DNA of 64,000 bases from Leptospira paudalimensis (GTDB taxonomy: Bacteria; Spirochaetota; Leptospiria; Leptospirales; Leptospiraceae). This document shows, piece by piece, positions 47,009 to 56,434 of the stretch (positions are counted from its first letter, which is position 1; each line of letters starts with the position of its first letter). The stretch lies in contig NZ_JAMQPR010000001.1 of NCBI RefSeq assembly GCF_026151345.1, positions 1,284,231 to 1,348,230 of the forward strand. The letters run 5' to 3'. The position numbers were made by a program, and so were the translations under genes. The notes under the pieces are model-generated. The model made no database searches, was not told the DNA's origin, and was given only the letters and a program-made list of their open reading frames with translations.

Positions 47009-48745
47009 ATGCAAAATCTAATCATCCTTACCGTTTTACTTCTGATTTTTTCGGCAATTGTGATTGTGTATTTTTTTGAAATCTCAACTGGATTTGTTTT
47101 TTTTACATTATCCATTCTATTTTTATTAACGGGTTTGATCGAAACCAAAGAATTTTTATCTTCTTTTTTTGATGAAACTCTAATGACAATTGTAACTCTG
47201 ATTTTTATATCCAGAGGTCTTGAATACAATCGATTAACGGAAGTTTTTCGAAATTTATTGCTAAATGGTTCCAAAAGATACATTTTATTTAAACTAAATG
47301 TATTCTCTTTGATTTATTCCATGTTCGTGAATAATGCAGCTGTCGTTTCGACTATGATTGGAATTTTAAGAGGGCGATACCAATACCAAAGGCCTTTTTT
47401 GATGTCAATCTCATTTGCTTCCATTCTAGGTGGTATGCTCACCTTGGTAGGAACATCAACTAATTTGATTGTAAATAATCTAAAAATGAAATCCGGATTT
47501 CCCACCTGGAATTTATTCGATTTTTTTATGATTGGTATCACTCCTGCAATTGTAGGTTTAATTTATTTGGCAAAAGCTCCTTTACGGTTGTTCGGTGATG
47601 AAGATACAAAGACAAAAGAAGGGAGCTCAATTTTTGAAGCCCGCGTTTCACCTGATTCTAAATTGATTGGTAAATCGATAGAGGAAAACGGACTTCGAAA
47701 TCTTAAAAAAATATTTTTAGGAGAAGTTGTTCGCGAAAATGGAGAATTGGTATCACCTGCATCACCAACTCATATCATTCAAAAAAATGATCGTTTAGTT
47801 TTCGTTGGAGACAAGGAAGACATTCAATCAGCTGAAATTCTAAAAGATTTAATTGTCTTGGACTCAGATTCTAGTTATCTTTTGAAAAATGTAAACGAAG
47901 TTATTGTATCCGATGAATCTGATTTAATTGGACTCACACCAAAAAATGCACAATTCCGATCTAGGTTTAATGCAGTGATCATCTCAATTAGAAGAGGTGA
48001 TAAGGTTTTTTTCAAAAACATTGGTGAAGAAACAATTCATTCGGGAGACCAACTCAGACTTGTGATTGGTGATGATTTTAAAAAATCTCATGCGAACGAT
48101 TTAAGTTTTGTCCACTTGGAAAAAAAAGCAGAAACGAATGGAATGATTAGTTCTTTGTTGTTTTTAGGTTTTTTTATCTGCATTCTTATTTTGAATTTAT
48201 TCGGATTACTTTCCTTATTCAAAGGAACACTTATTGTATTAGTATTTGCTATTTTAACAAAAATTATTTCGGTGAATTCCTTAAGAACAGAAATACCTTA
48301 TAACTTAATTATGACTGTAGGATCTGCGTTTGTGATTTCAGTCGTTCTTAAGAATTTAAAAGCACCTGAATTAGTTTTATCGTTTATATTGCCGTATTTA
48401 CTTCAAATGCCAGTTTTTATCTCCCTATTTCTGTTTTTTCTATTCGTCATTTTTTTAACCGAGTTTGTGAGTAACGCAGTGGCTGCAGGCATTGCATTTC
48501 CTTTTGCATTGTCTTTAGCGAATGGCCTTTCAACTGCAACGGAACCTTTTTTTTTGGTAACAGCATTTGGTGCTAGTGCTAGTTTTTTAACGCCTTTTGG
48601 TTACCACACAAACATGATGGTTTTTAGTGTTGGTCAATACAAACCATCAGATTTCCTTAAATTAGGACTCCCTCTCACAATTGCCTATATCATATTTGTG
48701 TATGTTTCGATCCTTTATAAATTTGATTTATACGTTTCTTTGTAA
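47009..48745 (+). CDS. SLC13 (DASS) family permease with two RCK_C domains
   Basis: 578 residues from ATG 47009 (the frame opens at TTG 46994). Several membrane helices (about 1-190), then two TrkA-C/RCK_C domains (about 205-285 SPDSKLIGKSIEENGLRNL..., and 295-370), then more helices (about 385-575) including VSNAVAAGIAFPFALSLANG and SFLTPFGYHTNMMVF. This membrane-RCK-RCK-membrane plan is typical of the bacterial SLC13 group that carries sulfate or dicarboxylates with Na+. The gene is visibly A+T-rich. Its place in a glycan locus that ends in APS kinase makes sulfate a candidate substrate. Confidence 0.85.
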   Translation: MQNLIILTVLLLIFSAIVIVYFFEISTGFVFFTLSILFLLTGLIETKEFLSSFFDETLMTIVTLIFISRGLEYNRLTEVFRNLLLNGSKRYILFKLNVFSLIYSMFVNNAAVVSTMIGILRGRYQYQRPFLMSISFASILGGMLTLVGTSTNLIVNNLKMKSGFPTWNLFDFFMIGITPAIVGLIYLAKAPLRLFGDEDTKTKEGSSIFEARVSPDSKLIGKSIEENGLRNLKKIFLGEVVRENGELVSPASPTHIIQKNDRLVFVGDKEDIQSAEILKDLIVLDSDSSYLLKNVNEVIVSDESDLIGLTPKNAQFRSRFNAVIISIRRGDKVFFKNIGEETIHSGDQLRLVIGDDFKKSHANDLSFVHLEKKAETNGMISSLLFLGFFICILILNLFGLLSLFKGTLIVLVFAILTKIISVNSLRTEIPYNLIMTVGSAFVISVVLKNLKAPELVLSFILPYLLQMPVFISLFLFFLFVIFLTEFVSNAVAAGIAFPFALSLANGLSTATEPFFLVTAFGASASFLTPFGYHTNMMVFSVGQYKPSDFLKLGLPLTIAYIIFVYVSILYKFDLYVSL

Positions 48746-48778
48746 AATTTAATCTAACTTACTCCTTTTACTTTCATC

Positions 48779-50527
48779 ATGTCAAATATATCTAAAGTTT
48801 GGTTTCTCCTAGACAGTGCACAGAAGAGGCGCACTGTTTATATGTTTGTTTTGATATTTTTTAGTTTGTTATTTGAATCATTTGGGATAGGGGTGATTGT
48901 TCCTTTAGTCTCGGTATTAACTGATTCGAGCCAACTAAGAGAGAATCCATATTTTGTAAATGTGATATCGTATCTCGGAAATCCGCCACTCGAGACATTG
49001 GCTGTTTACGCAATGGTTCTCATGGTAGTGTTGTATACGGTTCGAACCATTTATTTGATTTATTTTACTTGGGAACAAGCAAGTTATGCGGCTGAGTTTC
49101 AGAGTAAATTATCGAGAACACTTTTTAAAAAATATTTAGACCAACCTTATTTATTTCATGTGAATCGAAATTCTTCTGAGTTGATTCGAAATACTTCCAC
49201 TGAAGTAGCTGCTCTTGTTTCGATGGTGCAACAAGCTTTGTCATTTTTTAATGAAGCAATCACTATGGTGGGGATTTCTTTGTTTCTTGTTTATGTAGAA
49301 CCAGTTGGTGCCTTTGTTGTTGTTGGTTCATTGGGATTAGCGGCTGGTATTACTTTTGTCCTTGCTAGGAAAAAATTATTAACTTTAGGCTTACAAAGGC
49401 AAAATTATGAAGCGGAAAGGATTCGTCATTTCCAACAAGGATTAGGTGGTATCAAGGATATCAAAATTTATGGACGAGAGGATGAATTCCTAAGTCGTTA
49501 CCGAAAAGAAAGTGATGGTGCTGCAAGAGTAGTGAAACAGTATACAACTTTGGTTGCCTTCCCTAGATTATGGTTAGAGTATTTTTCCATTTTAGGCTTT
49601 GTGCTTCTGATTTTAACATCCCTTAGCCAAGGGAAAACATTGAGTGAAGCTGCAACCTTGGTTGCTCTGTTCGGAGCAGCTGCATTTCGAGTGATGCCTT
49701 CGATTAATCGGATGTTAGTGATCATGCAGAATATCAAATTTTCACTTCCGACAATCGATTTGATATACCAAGAATGTAAATTAATAGACTCTCCGAAAGA
49801 AAAAAGAGAACAAAGTGTTCGTGAGGCTCTTTTAGAATTTCACTCCTTAACATTAGAAAATTTACAATTTAGTTATTCATCGATTCCTGTGATTAAAAAT
49901 ATTTCATTGGAAATTGAATCTGGTACTACCATAGGATTTATCGGAGAAAGTGGTGCAGGTAAAAGTACCCTCTTGGATTTGATTTTGGGTTTAATCACAC
50001 CTGATTCTGGTGATATAAAAGTAAATGGTAATTCGATTTTGAAAGATCCGAATTCTTGGCAAAGGATAATCGGGTATGTCTCCCAGAACATATACCTAAC
50101 TGATGATACTTTGAAAAACAATATCGCTTTTGGAATACCAGATAACCAAATTGATAACAATCGAGTGAATGAGTCCATTCAACTCGCTCAATTAGAAAGT
50201 TTTGTGAACAAATCCGAATTTGGGATCGAAACAATTGTGGGAGAAAGGGGTGTTAAGTTATCAGGGGGCCAAAAACAAAGAATTGGAATTGCTCGCGCTT
50301 TGTATCATAACCCATCTGTTTTAATTTTAGATGAAGCCACTAGTTCCTTAGATTTAAACACTGAGAGTGAAGTGATGGATGCAATCAATGCATTACATGG
50401 TCAAAAAACAATTTTGATCATTGCTCACCGTCTGAGTACCCTTCAAAGTTGTGACAAAATTTTTAGAATCGAAAACGGTATGATTTTTCAAGATCACTCC
50501 ATACATGAACAAAGGAAGAAAATATGA
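48779..50527 (+). CDS. ABC exporter (fused membrane and ATPase domains), flippase-like
   Basis: 582 residues. Six helices in the N-terminal 330 (VYMFVLIFFSLLFESFGIGVIVPLVSVL first), then a nucleotide-binding domain with Walker A GESGAGKST (about 385), Q loop YVSQNIYL, signature LSGGQKQRIGIARAL, Walker B VLILDEATSSLD and switch His IIAHR. Half-transporters of this kind dimerise and flip lipid-linked sugars or lipids across the inner membrane (PglK- and MsbA-like). Its location suggests it exports the lipid-linked product of this locus. The stop overlaps pseC by four bases. Confidence 0.93.
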   Translation: MSNISKVWFLLDSAQKRRTVYMFVLIFFSLLFESFGIGVIVPLVSVLTDSSQLRENPYFVNVISYLGNPPLETLAVYAMVLMVVLYTVRTIYLIYFTWEQASYAAEFQSKLSRTLFKKYLDQPYLFHVNRNSSELIRNTSTEVAALVSMVQQALSFFNEAITMVGISLFLVYVEPVGAFVVVGSLGLAAGITFVLARKKLLTLGLQRQNYEAERIRHFQQGLGGIKDIKIYGREDEFLSRYRKESDGAARVVKQYTTLVAFPRLWLEYFSILGFVLLILTSLSQGKTLSEAATLVALFGAAAFRVMPSINRMLVIMQNIKFSLPTIDLIYQECKLIDSPKEKREQSVREALLEFHSLTLENLQFSYSSIPVIKNISLEIESGTTIGFIGESGAGKSTLLDLILGLITPDSGDIKVNGNSILKDPNSWQRIIGYVSQNIYLTDDTLKNNIAFGIPDNQIDNNRVNESIQLAQLESFVNKSEFGIETIVGERGVKLSGGQKQRIGIARALYHNPSVLILDEATSSLDLNTESEVMDAINALHGQKTILIIAHRLSTLQSCDKIFRIENGMIFQDHSIHEQRKKI

Positions 50528-51696
50528 TTCCATACGGTAGACAGGATATATCACAAGCTGATATCGATCGAGTTGTTGAAGTATTAAAAGGTGATTTTTT
50601 AACACAAGGACCGATGGTTCCAAAATTCGAAGCAGCTGTTGCCGCTGGTTCACAAGTGAATCATGCTGTGGCGGTAAATAGTGCAACTTCAGCTTTACAT
50701 ATCGCTTGTTTGGCTCTTGGTGTTGGACCTGGAGATTATGTTTGGACAAGTCCTAATAGTTTTGTTGCTAGTTCAAACTGCGCTTTGTATTGCGGAGCAA
50801 AAGTAGATTTTGTTGATATTGATAAAGATACCTATAATCTTTCAGTCGAGGCTTTAGAGTTAAAACTCATCCAAGCTGAAAAACAAGGTACTTTACCAAA
50901 GGTTGTGATTCCAGTTCACTTTGCGGGCCAAGCTCCGGAGATGGATAAAATTCACAATTTATCCAAAAAGTATGGTTTTAAAATCATTGAGGATGCTTCA
51001 CACGCAATCGGTGCATCCTATAAAGGTAAACCTGTCGGAAATTGTGAGTATAGCGATATCACAATCTTTAGCTTTCACCCCGTAAAGATCATCACAACGG
51101 GTGAAGGTGGAATGGCACTTACAAATGATGAGAAGATTTATGCATCACTTTATAGACTTCGTAGTCATGGAATCACGCGTGATGTAAACCAGATGGTGAA
51201 TTTACCACATGGCCCATGGTATTATGAACAAATTGAACTTGGATTTAATTATAGAATGACTGATATCCAAGCTGCACTTGGTTATAGTCAATACCAAAGG
51301 TTAAATGAATTTGTGAGCAAACGTCATCAAATTGCGAATACATACTTTGAACTTTTTAAAAATAAACCGGTCATTTTACCGAAACAAATGCCAGATTCAT
51401 ATTCTTCATTTCATTTATTTGTTCTTCAATTGAAACTAGAAGAATTGGAATCCTCTCAAACCCAAATTTTCGAGAGATTTCGAAACTCAGGCATTTTGGT
51501 AAACCTTCATTATATTCCTATTTATCGTCAGCCATACTATTCCAAGATGGGATTCAAAATTGAAGACTACCCAAACATGGAAGAGTATTATAGCCGTGCC
51601 TTGAGTATCCCAATGTATCCAGGGCTAACGAACGACCAATTAAAAGAAATTGTTTTAAGGCTTACGACACCCATAGGTCACCAGACACTTTTTTAA
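50524..51696 (+). CDS. pseC: PseC-type UDP-4-keto-sugar aminotransferase
   Basis: 390 residues. The start IPYGRQDISQADIDRVVEVL...FLTQGP is the PseC opening of the DegT/DnrJ/EryC1 family. The PLP-binding lysine is Lys188 in FHPVKIITTGEGG, and EDASHAIGASY supplies the cofactor aspartate. PseC aminates UDP-4-keto-6-deoxy-L-AltNAc using glutamate, the second step to pseudaminic acid. It overlaps the ABC exporter gene (ATGA) and is followed two bases later by the aldo/keto reductase. The first-step enzyme PseB is not visible in this window. Confidence 0.92.
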   Translation: MIPYGRQDISQADIDRVVEVLKGDFLTQGPMVPKFEAAVAAGSQVNHAVAVNSATSALHIACLALGVGPGDYVWTSPNSFVASSNCALYCGAKVDFVDIDKDTYNLSVEALELKLIQAEKQGTLPKVVIPVHFAGQAPEMDKIHNLSKKYGFKIIEDASHAIGASYKGKPVGNCEYSDITIFSFHPVKIITTGEGGMALTNDEKIYASLYRLRSHGITRDVNQMVNLPHGPWYYEQIELGFNYRMTDIQAALGYSQYQRLNEFVSKRHQIANTYFELFKNKPVILPKQMPDSYSSFHLFVLQLKLEELESSQTQIFERFRNSGILVNLHYIPIYRQPYYSKMGFKIEDYPNMEEYYSRALSIPMYPGLTNDQLKEIVLRLTTPIGHQTLF

Positions 51697-51698
51697 AC

Positions 51699-52577
51699 AT
51701 GAAACAACAGTTAACTTTAGGAACCGTTCAGTTTGGTCTAAACTATGGAGTTTCTAATTCGGTAGGGAAAGTAAACCCAAAAGAAGTAGAATCTATTTTA
51801 GATTTTGCTTATGAGAATGGAATCTCGGAGTTAGATACGGCAGTTGCTTATGGAGACAGTGAAATCATTTTAGGTAAACTAATCAACGCCAGATTTAAGG
51901 TATCCACCAAACTACCTAAACTGGATTTAGAAAATCATAAGAATGTCCGCGAATGGACCAAATCTCAAATTGAATCTTCTTTAGAAAGATTAAACCTAAG
52001 TCAAATCGAAACACTATTTTTACATGATGTATCAATATTATTTAGTCCGAATGCTATAGAAGTTTATGAAACCATTCAAGACTTTGTATCCAAAGGAATC
52101 ATTCGTAAATTTGGTTTGAGTATTTATAGTCATCACGATTTGGAAAAAATTCCCAGTTATGTTGAATACAATCGAATCCAATGTCCTATCAATGTATTTG
52201 ATCGTTCGTTAGAGTCGAGTGGATGGATGGATTCTTTACACTTGAAAGGAATTGAAATCCAAGCACGTTCCATTTTTTTACAAGGTATTCTCTTGATGAA
52301 AAAAGAGACTAGGCCCAAGTATTTTTCTAAGTGGTCGGGTTTGTTTGAAAAATGGGATAAGGCAATTGAGAAAAACCAGATATCTCCCGCACTCTTCTGT
52401 ATTCTTTTTATAAAATCTCTGACAAAAGTATCGAATGTTGTTTTTGGTGTAGAATCAAAAAGCCAATTATCAGAAATCATCTCCCATTTTAATGAAACTC
52501 GAACATTACAATTTATGGATGAACTTTCTTCTTATGATGAAGACTTAATTTACCCATTCCGTTGGCAATTAAAATGA
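51699..52577 (+). CDS. Aldo/keto reductase family protein
   Basis: 292 residues. TIM-barrel AKR opening LTLGTVQFGLNYGVSN, the LDTAVAYGDSEIILGKL catalytic region (Asp and Tyr of the tetrad), KVSTKLP (Lys) and LFLHDVS (His). It would reduce a carbonyl with NADPH. Reductases of this sort are frequent in glycan loci beside SpsF-type genes, but no step of the known Pse pathway needs one, so it may make or modify another sugar. The stop overlaps the next start (ATGA). Confidence 0.88.
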   Translation: MKQQLTLGTVQFGLNYGVSNSVGKVNPKEVESILDFAYENGISELDTAVAYGDSEIILGKLINARFKVSTKLPKLDLENHKNVREWTKSQIESSLERLNLSQIETLFLHDVSILFSPNAIEVYETIQDFVSKGIIRKFGLSIYSHHDLEKIPSYVEYNRIQCPINVFDRSLESSGWMDSLHLKGIEIQARSIFLQGILLMKKETRPKYFSKWSGLFEKWDKAIEKNQISPALFCILFIKSLTKVSNVVFGVESKSQLSEIISHFNETRTLQFMDELSSYDEDLIYPFRWQLK

Positions 52578-54601
52578 AAGTATTAGCGATCGTACAAGCG
52601 AGAATGGGTTCCACTAGATATCCTGGGAAGGTAATGGAACCCGTTGTAGGTTACCCCATGATTGATTTACTAGTCAATCGATTAAAAACCTCTCGGTTGA
52701 TAAACCAAATAGTGGTCGCTACCTCTGTTGCTTCCGTAAATGATCCTTTTGTAAACCATCTACATGAGCTGAAGATTGATTGTTTCAGAGGAAGTGAAAA
52801 TGATGTTTTAAACCGATTTTATTTAGCGGCAGAACAATACAAAGCGGATGTAGTTGTGAGGATCACGGGTGATTGTCCGCTGGTTGATGCGAACTTGGTA
52901 GACCAAGTAATCAATCTTTATTTACAAGGTGGGATAAACTATGCGTCCAATATCAATCCCCCAACTTACCCTGATGGTTTGGACATTGAAGTATTCTCAT
53001 TTGATGCTTTAAAAGAGGCAAATGAGAAGGCAACAACGGACTTCGATCGGGAACATGTCACTCCTTACCTAAGAAGAGAAAAACAATTTCAAAGAAAAAA
53101 CTTTGAGAACTCTGAAGACCATTCATCACTAAGGTGGACTGTGGATGAACCAGAGGATTTGGTTGTCATTAAAAAAGTATTTGAACACTTTTCGCCAAAT
53201 ACCAACTTCTCTTGGTTAGATGTATTGGCATTAGAGTCTGCAAAACCTGAGTTATTCCAATCCAATAAAAAATATTTAAGAAATCAAGGTTCGATTATGA
53301 GTAGTGGCCAAAAACTTTGGCAGAGGGCAAAAAAAGTAATCCCTGGTGGAAACATGCTTCTTTCAAAAAGAGCTGAAATGTTTTTACCTGAAAAATGGCC
53401 TGCATACTTTAGTAAAACTAACGGTTGCAAGGTTTGGGATATTGATGGCAAAGAATATATAGATATGTTCCTTATGGGTGTTGGTACGAATACTTTAGGA
53501 TATGGGCATCCAGAAGTAGACCAAGTTGTTTTTGATGTGGTCAAATCAGGAAATATGTCAACACTGAACTGTCCTGAAGAAGTTTACTTAGCAGAGAAGT
53601 TGGTGGAGTTACACCCTTGGTCCGATATGGTTCGTTTAGCAAGGACAGGTGGAGAAGCAAATGCCATTGCAATCAGAATTGCAAGAGCAGCTTCAGGAAA
53701 AGATAAAGTAGCCATCTGTGGTTACCATGGCTGGCATGATTGGTATTTATCGGCAAACCTATCAAGTGATGATAAACTCTCTGGGCATCTATTACCAGGT
53801 TTAGATCCAAATGGAGTTCCTAAATCATTAGCTGGATCTGTCTTTCCATTCCACTACAACCAAATCGAAGAATTGGAATCCTTAGTTAAAAATGAATCAA
53901 TTGGTGTGATTATGATGGAAGTATCCAGGAACACTGGTCCAACTTCTGGATTCTTAGAAAAAGTAAGAGAGATTGCAACAAAGAATGGAATCGTACTCAT
54001 CTTTGATGAATGTACTTCTGGTTTTCGACAAACCTTTGGTGGTTTACATAAACAATATAAAGTTGATCCTGACATGGCAATTTTTGGCAAAACACTTGGA
54101 AATGGTTATGCCATTACTGCCATCATTGGCAGAAGAAATATAATGGAATCGGCCCAAGCAACTTTTATCAGTAGTACATTTTGGACTGAACGCATTGGAC
54201 CGACTGCTGCATTGAAGACATTGGAAGTGATGGAGAAATTAAAATCGTGGGAAATTATCACTGCGATTGGAAATCAAATCACGGAAGCATGGAAATCATT
54301 AGCGAGTGAGACTAAACTTGAAATGGATTATTGGGGTTTACCTGCACTTTGTGGTTTCACTGTAAAAAGTCCAAATGCATTAAAGTACAAAACGTACATC
54401 ACACAAGAAATGTTAAAAAAAGGATATTTAGCAGGAACTTCAGTCTATGCTTGTATCAGTCATACGGATGAGATCATTGAGAAATACTTAGAAAATTTAA
54501 GACCTATTTTCCAAGTGATCTCAGAATGTGAAAATGGAAAGGATATAGATTCCCTATTGGAAGGACCTGTTTGCCATTCTGGTTTTAGCCGATTGAACTA
54601 A
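52574..54601 (+). CDS. Fusion of SpsF-type cytidylyltransferase and class-III aminotransferase
   Basis: 675 residues from ATG 52574 (ATGA overlap with the previous gene). Residues 1-235 are an SpsF/CMP-KDO synthetase-type nucleotidyltransferase (LAIVQARMGSTRYPGKVM, RITGDCPLVDANLVD, PDGLDIEVFS). From about 240 a glutamate-1-semialdehyde-type PLP aminotransferase begins (GQKLWQRAKKVIPGGNMLLSK cut to its core, GYHGWHDWY, FDECTSGFR), with its lysine at 506 in FGKTLGNG. One chain could aminate a sugar and activate it with CTP. An internal ATG near the domain junction might also give a separate aminotransferase. A paralogue of the first half lies at 58936. Confidence 0.9.
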   Translation: MKVLAIVQARMGSTRYPGKVMEPVVGYPMIDLLVNRLKTSRLINQIVVATSVASVNDPFVNHLHELKIDCFRGSENDVLNRFYLAAEQYKADVVVRITGDCPLVDANLVDQVINLYLQGGINYASNINPPTYPDGLDIEVFSFDALKEANEKATTDFDREHVTPYLRREKQFQRKNFENSEDHSSLRWTVDEPEDLVVIKKVFEHFSPNTNFSWLDVLALESAKPELFQSNKKYLRNQGSIMSSGQKLWQRAKKVIPGGNMLLSKRAEMFLPEKWPAYFSKTNGCKVWDIDGKEYIDMFLMGVGTNTLGYGHPEVDQVVFDVVKSGNMSTLNCPEEVYLAEKLVELHPWSDMVRLARTGGEANAIAIRIARAASGKDKVAICGYHGWHDWYLSANLSSDDKLSGHLLPGLDPNGVPKSLAGSVFPFHYNQIEELESLVKNESIGVIMMEVSRNTGPTSGFLEKVREIATKNGIVLIFDECTSGFRQTFGGLHKQYKVDPDMAIFGKTLGNGYAITAIIGRRNIMESAQATFISSTFWTERIGPTAALKTLEVMEKLKSWEIITAIGNQITEAWKSLASETKLEMDYWGLPALCGFTVKSPNALKYKTYITQEMLKKGYLAGTSVYACISHTDEIIEKYLENLRPIFQVISECENGKDIDSLLEGPVCHSGFSRLN

Positions 54602-54619
54602 AGGTTTTTAAGTTCGTTT

Positions 54620-55588
54620 GTGGTTCTTTTTTTAACTGAATATTTTCGATCAAATGGACTAGGGCATCTCAGGCGATGTATTGCCTTTTCTGAATTGTTT
54701 GAAAGTGAAGGGATTAAAACTAAAATTCTCGTCAATACAGATCACGAAGACGCAGAAATCTTCCAATCAGAATTAAATCAACAAAATTGGTTGGTACAAA
54801 ATCAATTGGAAACTTGGTATGATGCGATCATCATAGATTCATACCGTGCTGAAGCTGCTGATTATGAACACTTTAAACAATATACACATCATTTAGTTGC
54901 GATTGATGATGACAAACGGATAGAGTATCCGTCAGGTTGTATCATTTACAATGGCGGACTTGGAGGTTTGGTTTACCAATACGATCCAAATCGATATAAA
55001 AAGATATTGGTTGGTCCTGAGTATGCTTTATTAAGAAAAGAATTTAGAGAGAATCGAATAGAGAAAAAAATAAATCAAAATATCGATAGGATACTCATTA
55101 CGATGGGAGGAAGTGATCCTTTACACTTAACTTCCAAATTGATACAATTCTACCATTCTGAATTTCCATCATCAAAGTTGGATGTGATTGTTGGACCTGG
55201 ATTTACAGAATTTACAGAGGAAGAGTTCCATCAATTTCCATATCTCAAGAAATATAGAAATCTAGATGCTCGTTCCATGTGCGAACTTATGTTACAAGTT
55301 GACTTGTGTATTACTGCAGGTGGACAAACAATCTATGAACTTGGAAAATTAGGGATTCCTTTTATTGTGATCCAAACTGCAGAGAACCAAACAGGGAATA
55401 TTTCTGGACTTGTGAAATCAGGTGTCATTGAATCTTACATAGAGCCAAGTCGGGGAGATTTTTTAACAAATCTTTCCCAGTTAAACCAGAAACTGACAAA
55501 TGTTTCCGTCCGACAAAATATGAGTACAAAACTAAAAACGATCTTTCAGATCAAATCTTTTGATATCGTTGGATCTATTTTAAACTAA
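54620..55588 (+). CDS. pseG: PseG-type UDP-sugar hydrolase
   Basis: 322 residues from a GTG. Opening VLFLTEYFRSNGLGHLRRC places the catalytic histidine in the GxGHLRRC motif (PseG/SpsG family, MurG-like GT-B fold). The C-terminal half has LITMGGSDPLHLT, ITAGGQTIYELGKLGIPFI and the QTAENQ segment. PseG removes UDP from UDP-2,4-diacetamido-trideoxy-altrose in the pseudaminic acid pathway. It lies between the fusion enzyme (18 bases upstream) and the formyltransferase, which starts in the next base after its stop. Confidence 0.9.
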   Translation: MVLFLTEYFRSNGLGHLRRCIAFSELFESEGIKTKILVNTDHEDAEIFQSELNQQNWLVQNQLETWYDAIIIDSYRAEAADYEHFKQYTHHLVAIDDDKRIEYPSGCIIYNGGLGGLVYQYDPNRYKKILVGPEYALLRKEFRENRIEKKINQNIDRILITMGGSDPLHLTSKLIQFYHSEFPSSKLDVIVGPGFTEFTEEEFHQFPYLKKYRNLDARSMCELMLQVDLCITAGGQTIYELGKLGIPFIVIQTAENQTGNISGLVKSGVIESYIEPSRGDFLTNLSQLNQKLTNVSVRQNMSTKLKTIFQIKSFDIVGSILN

Positions 55589-56434
55589 ATGAACGAAGTG
55601 ATCTTTTGTGGTTTTGGTGCCTTGGGCCAAAGTTGTTTATCCGAACTTATAAACGCTGGTTTAAATGTAACTCATGTATTAACACACAAAGAATTGAAAT
55701 CTGATTCTGTTGATACACTTGCACTAGAAAATAAGATTCCTTTTTACTATTCTGATTTGAGAAAAGACCAAATCCTTTTGCATGAACTGAAGAGTAAAAA
55801 AATCAAATATCTCATCAGTGTGAACTATCGTTATATTATTCCTAACCAGTTGTTAAACTCTGCAGAATACCCACTGAATATCCATGGTTCTTTATTACCT
55901 AAGTATAGGGGAAGGGCTCCACATATATGGGCCATTATCAATGGTGAGGCTTTTACAGGTGTGACTTGCCATATCATGGAAGCCACAGTTGATACAGGAC
56001 CAATTTATAGCCAAATTAAAATTCCTATTTCCGCTGAGACAACTGGCAATGACATCATCAATGAATTTAAAGCAATCTACCCAAAGGTATTAAGTGAGAC
56101 TTTGGAAAAAATAGACAATCAATACATACCAACTCCTCAAAAAGAAGAGGAAGCAACGTATTTTGGGAAACGGATTCCTGAGATGGGTTATATCGACATA
56201 CTCAAATCGAAAAAGTCGATTTTAAACTTTGTTCGGGCACAAACTCGGCCTTATCCTGGGGCTTATTATTTTTTACCTACGGGGGAAAAGATCATCATTT
56301 ATAAAATTTCAGAATTCAACTCAAACGAAAACCAAACTAATTTATTTTTGGGAAGTATACGGAAGTTTAACGAAGGTTATTTGATTGGTGTTTCTGATGG
56401 AATTTTAATAATTACGGAATATGAAATTATATGA
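55589..56434 (+). CDS. Sugar N-formyltransferase-like protein
   Basis: 281 residues. The first 180 match the formyl-transferase fold with the expected catalytic triad: Asn97, His99 (NIHGSLLPKYRGRAPHIW) and Asp135 (ATVDTGPIY), plus TGVTCHIM. The C-terminal part resembles the Fmt/ArnA linker and small barrel (FVRAQTRPYPGAYYF). It is not the housekeeping methionyl-tRNA formyltransferase by length and setting. It probably transfers a formyl group from 10-formyl-THF to an amino sugar. It sits between pseG and pseI, with no spacing and a four-base overlap. Confidence 0.85.
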   Translation: MNEVIFCGFGALGQSCLSELINAGLNVTHVLTHKELKSDSVDTLALENKIPFYYSDLRKDQILLHELKSKKIKYLISVNYRYIIPNQLLNSAEYPLNIHGSLLPKYRGRAPHIWAIINGEAFTGVTCHIMEATVDTGPIYSQIKIPISAETTGNDIINEFKAIYPKVLSETLEKIDNQYIPTPQKEEEATYFGKRIPEMGYIDILKSKKSILNFVRAQTRPYPGAYYFLPTGEKIIIYKISEFNSNENQTNLFLGSIRKFNEGYLIGVSDGILIITEYEII

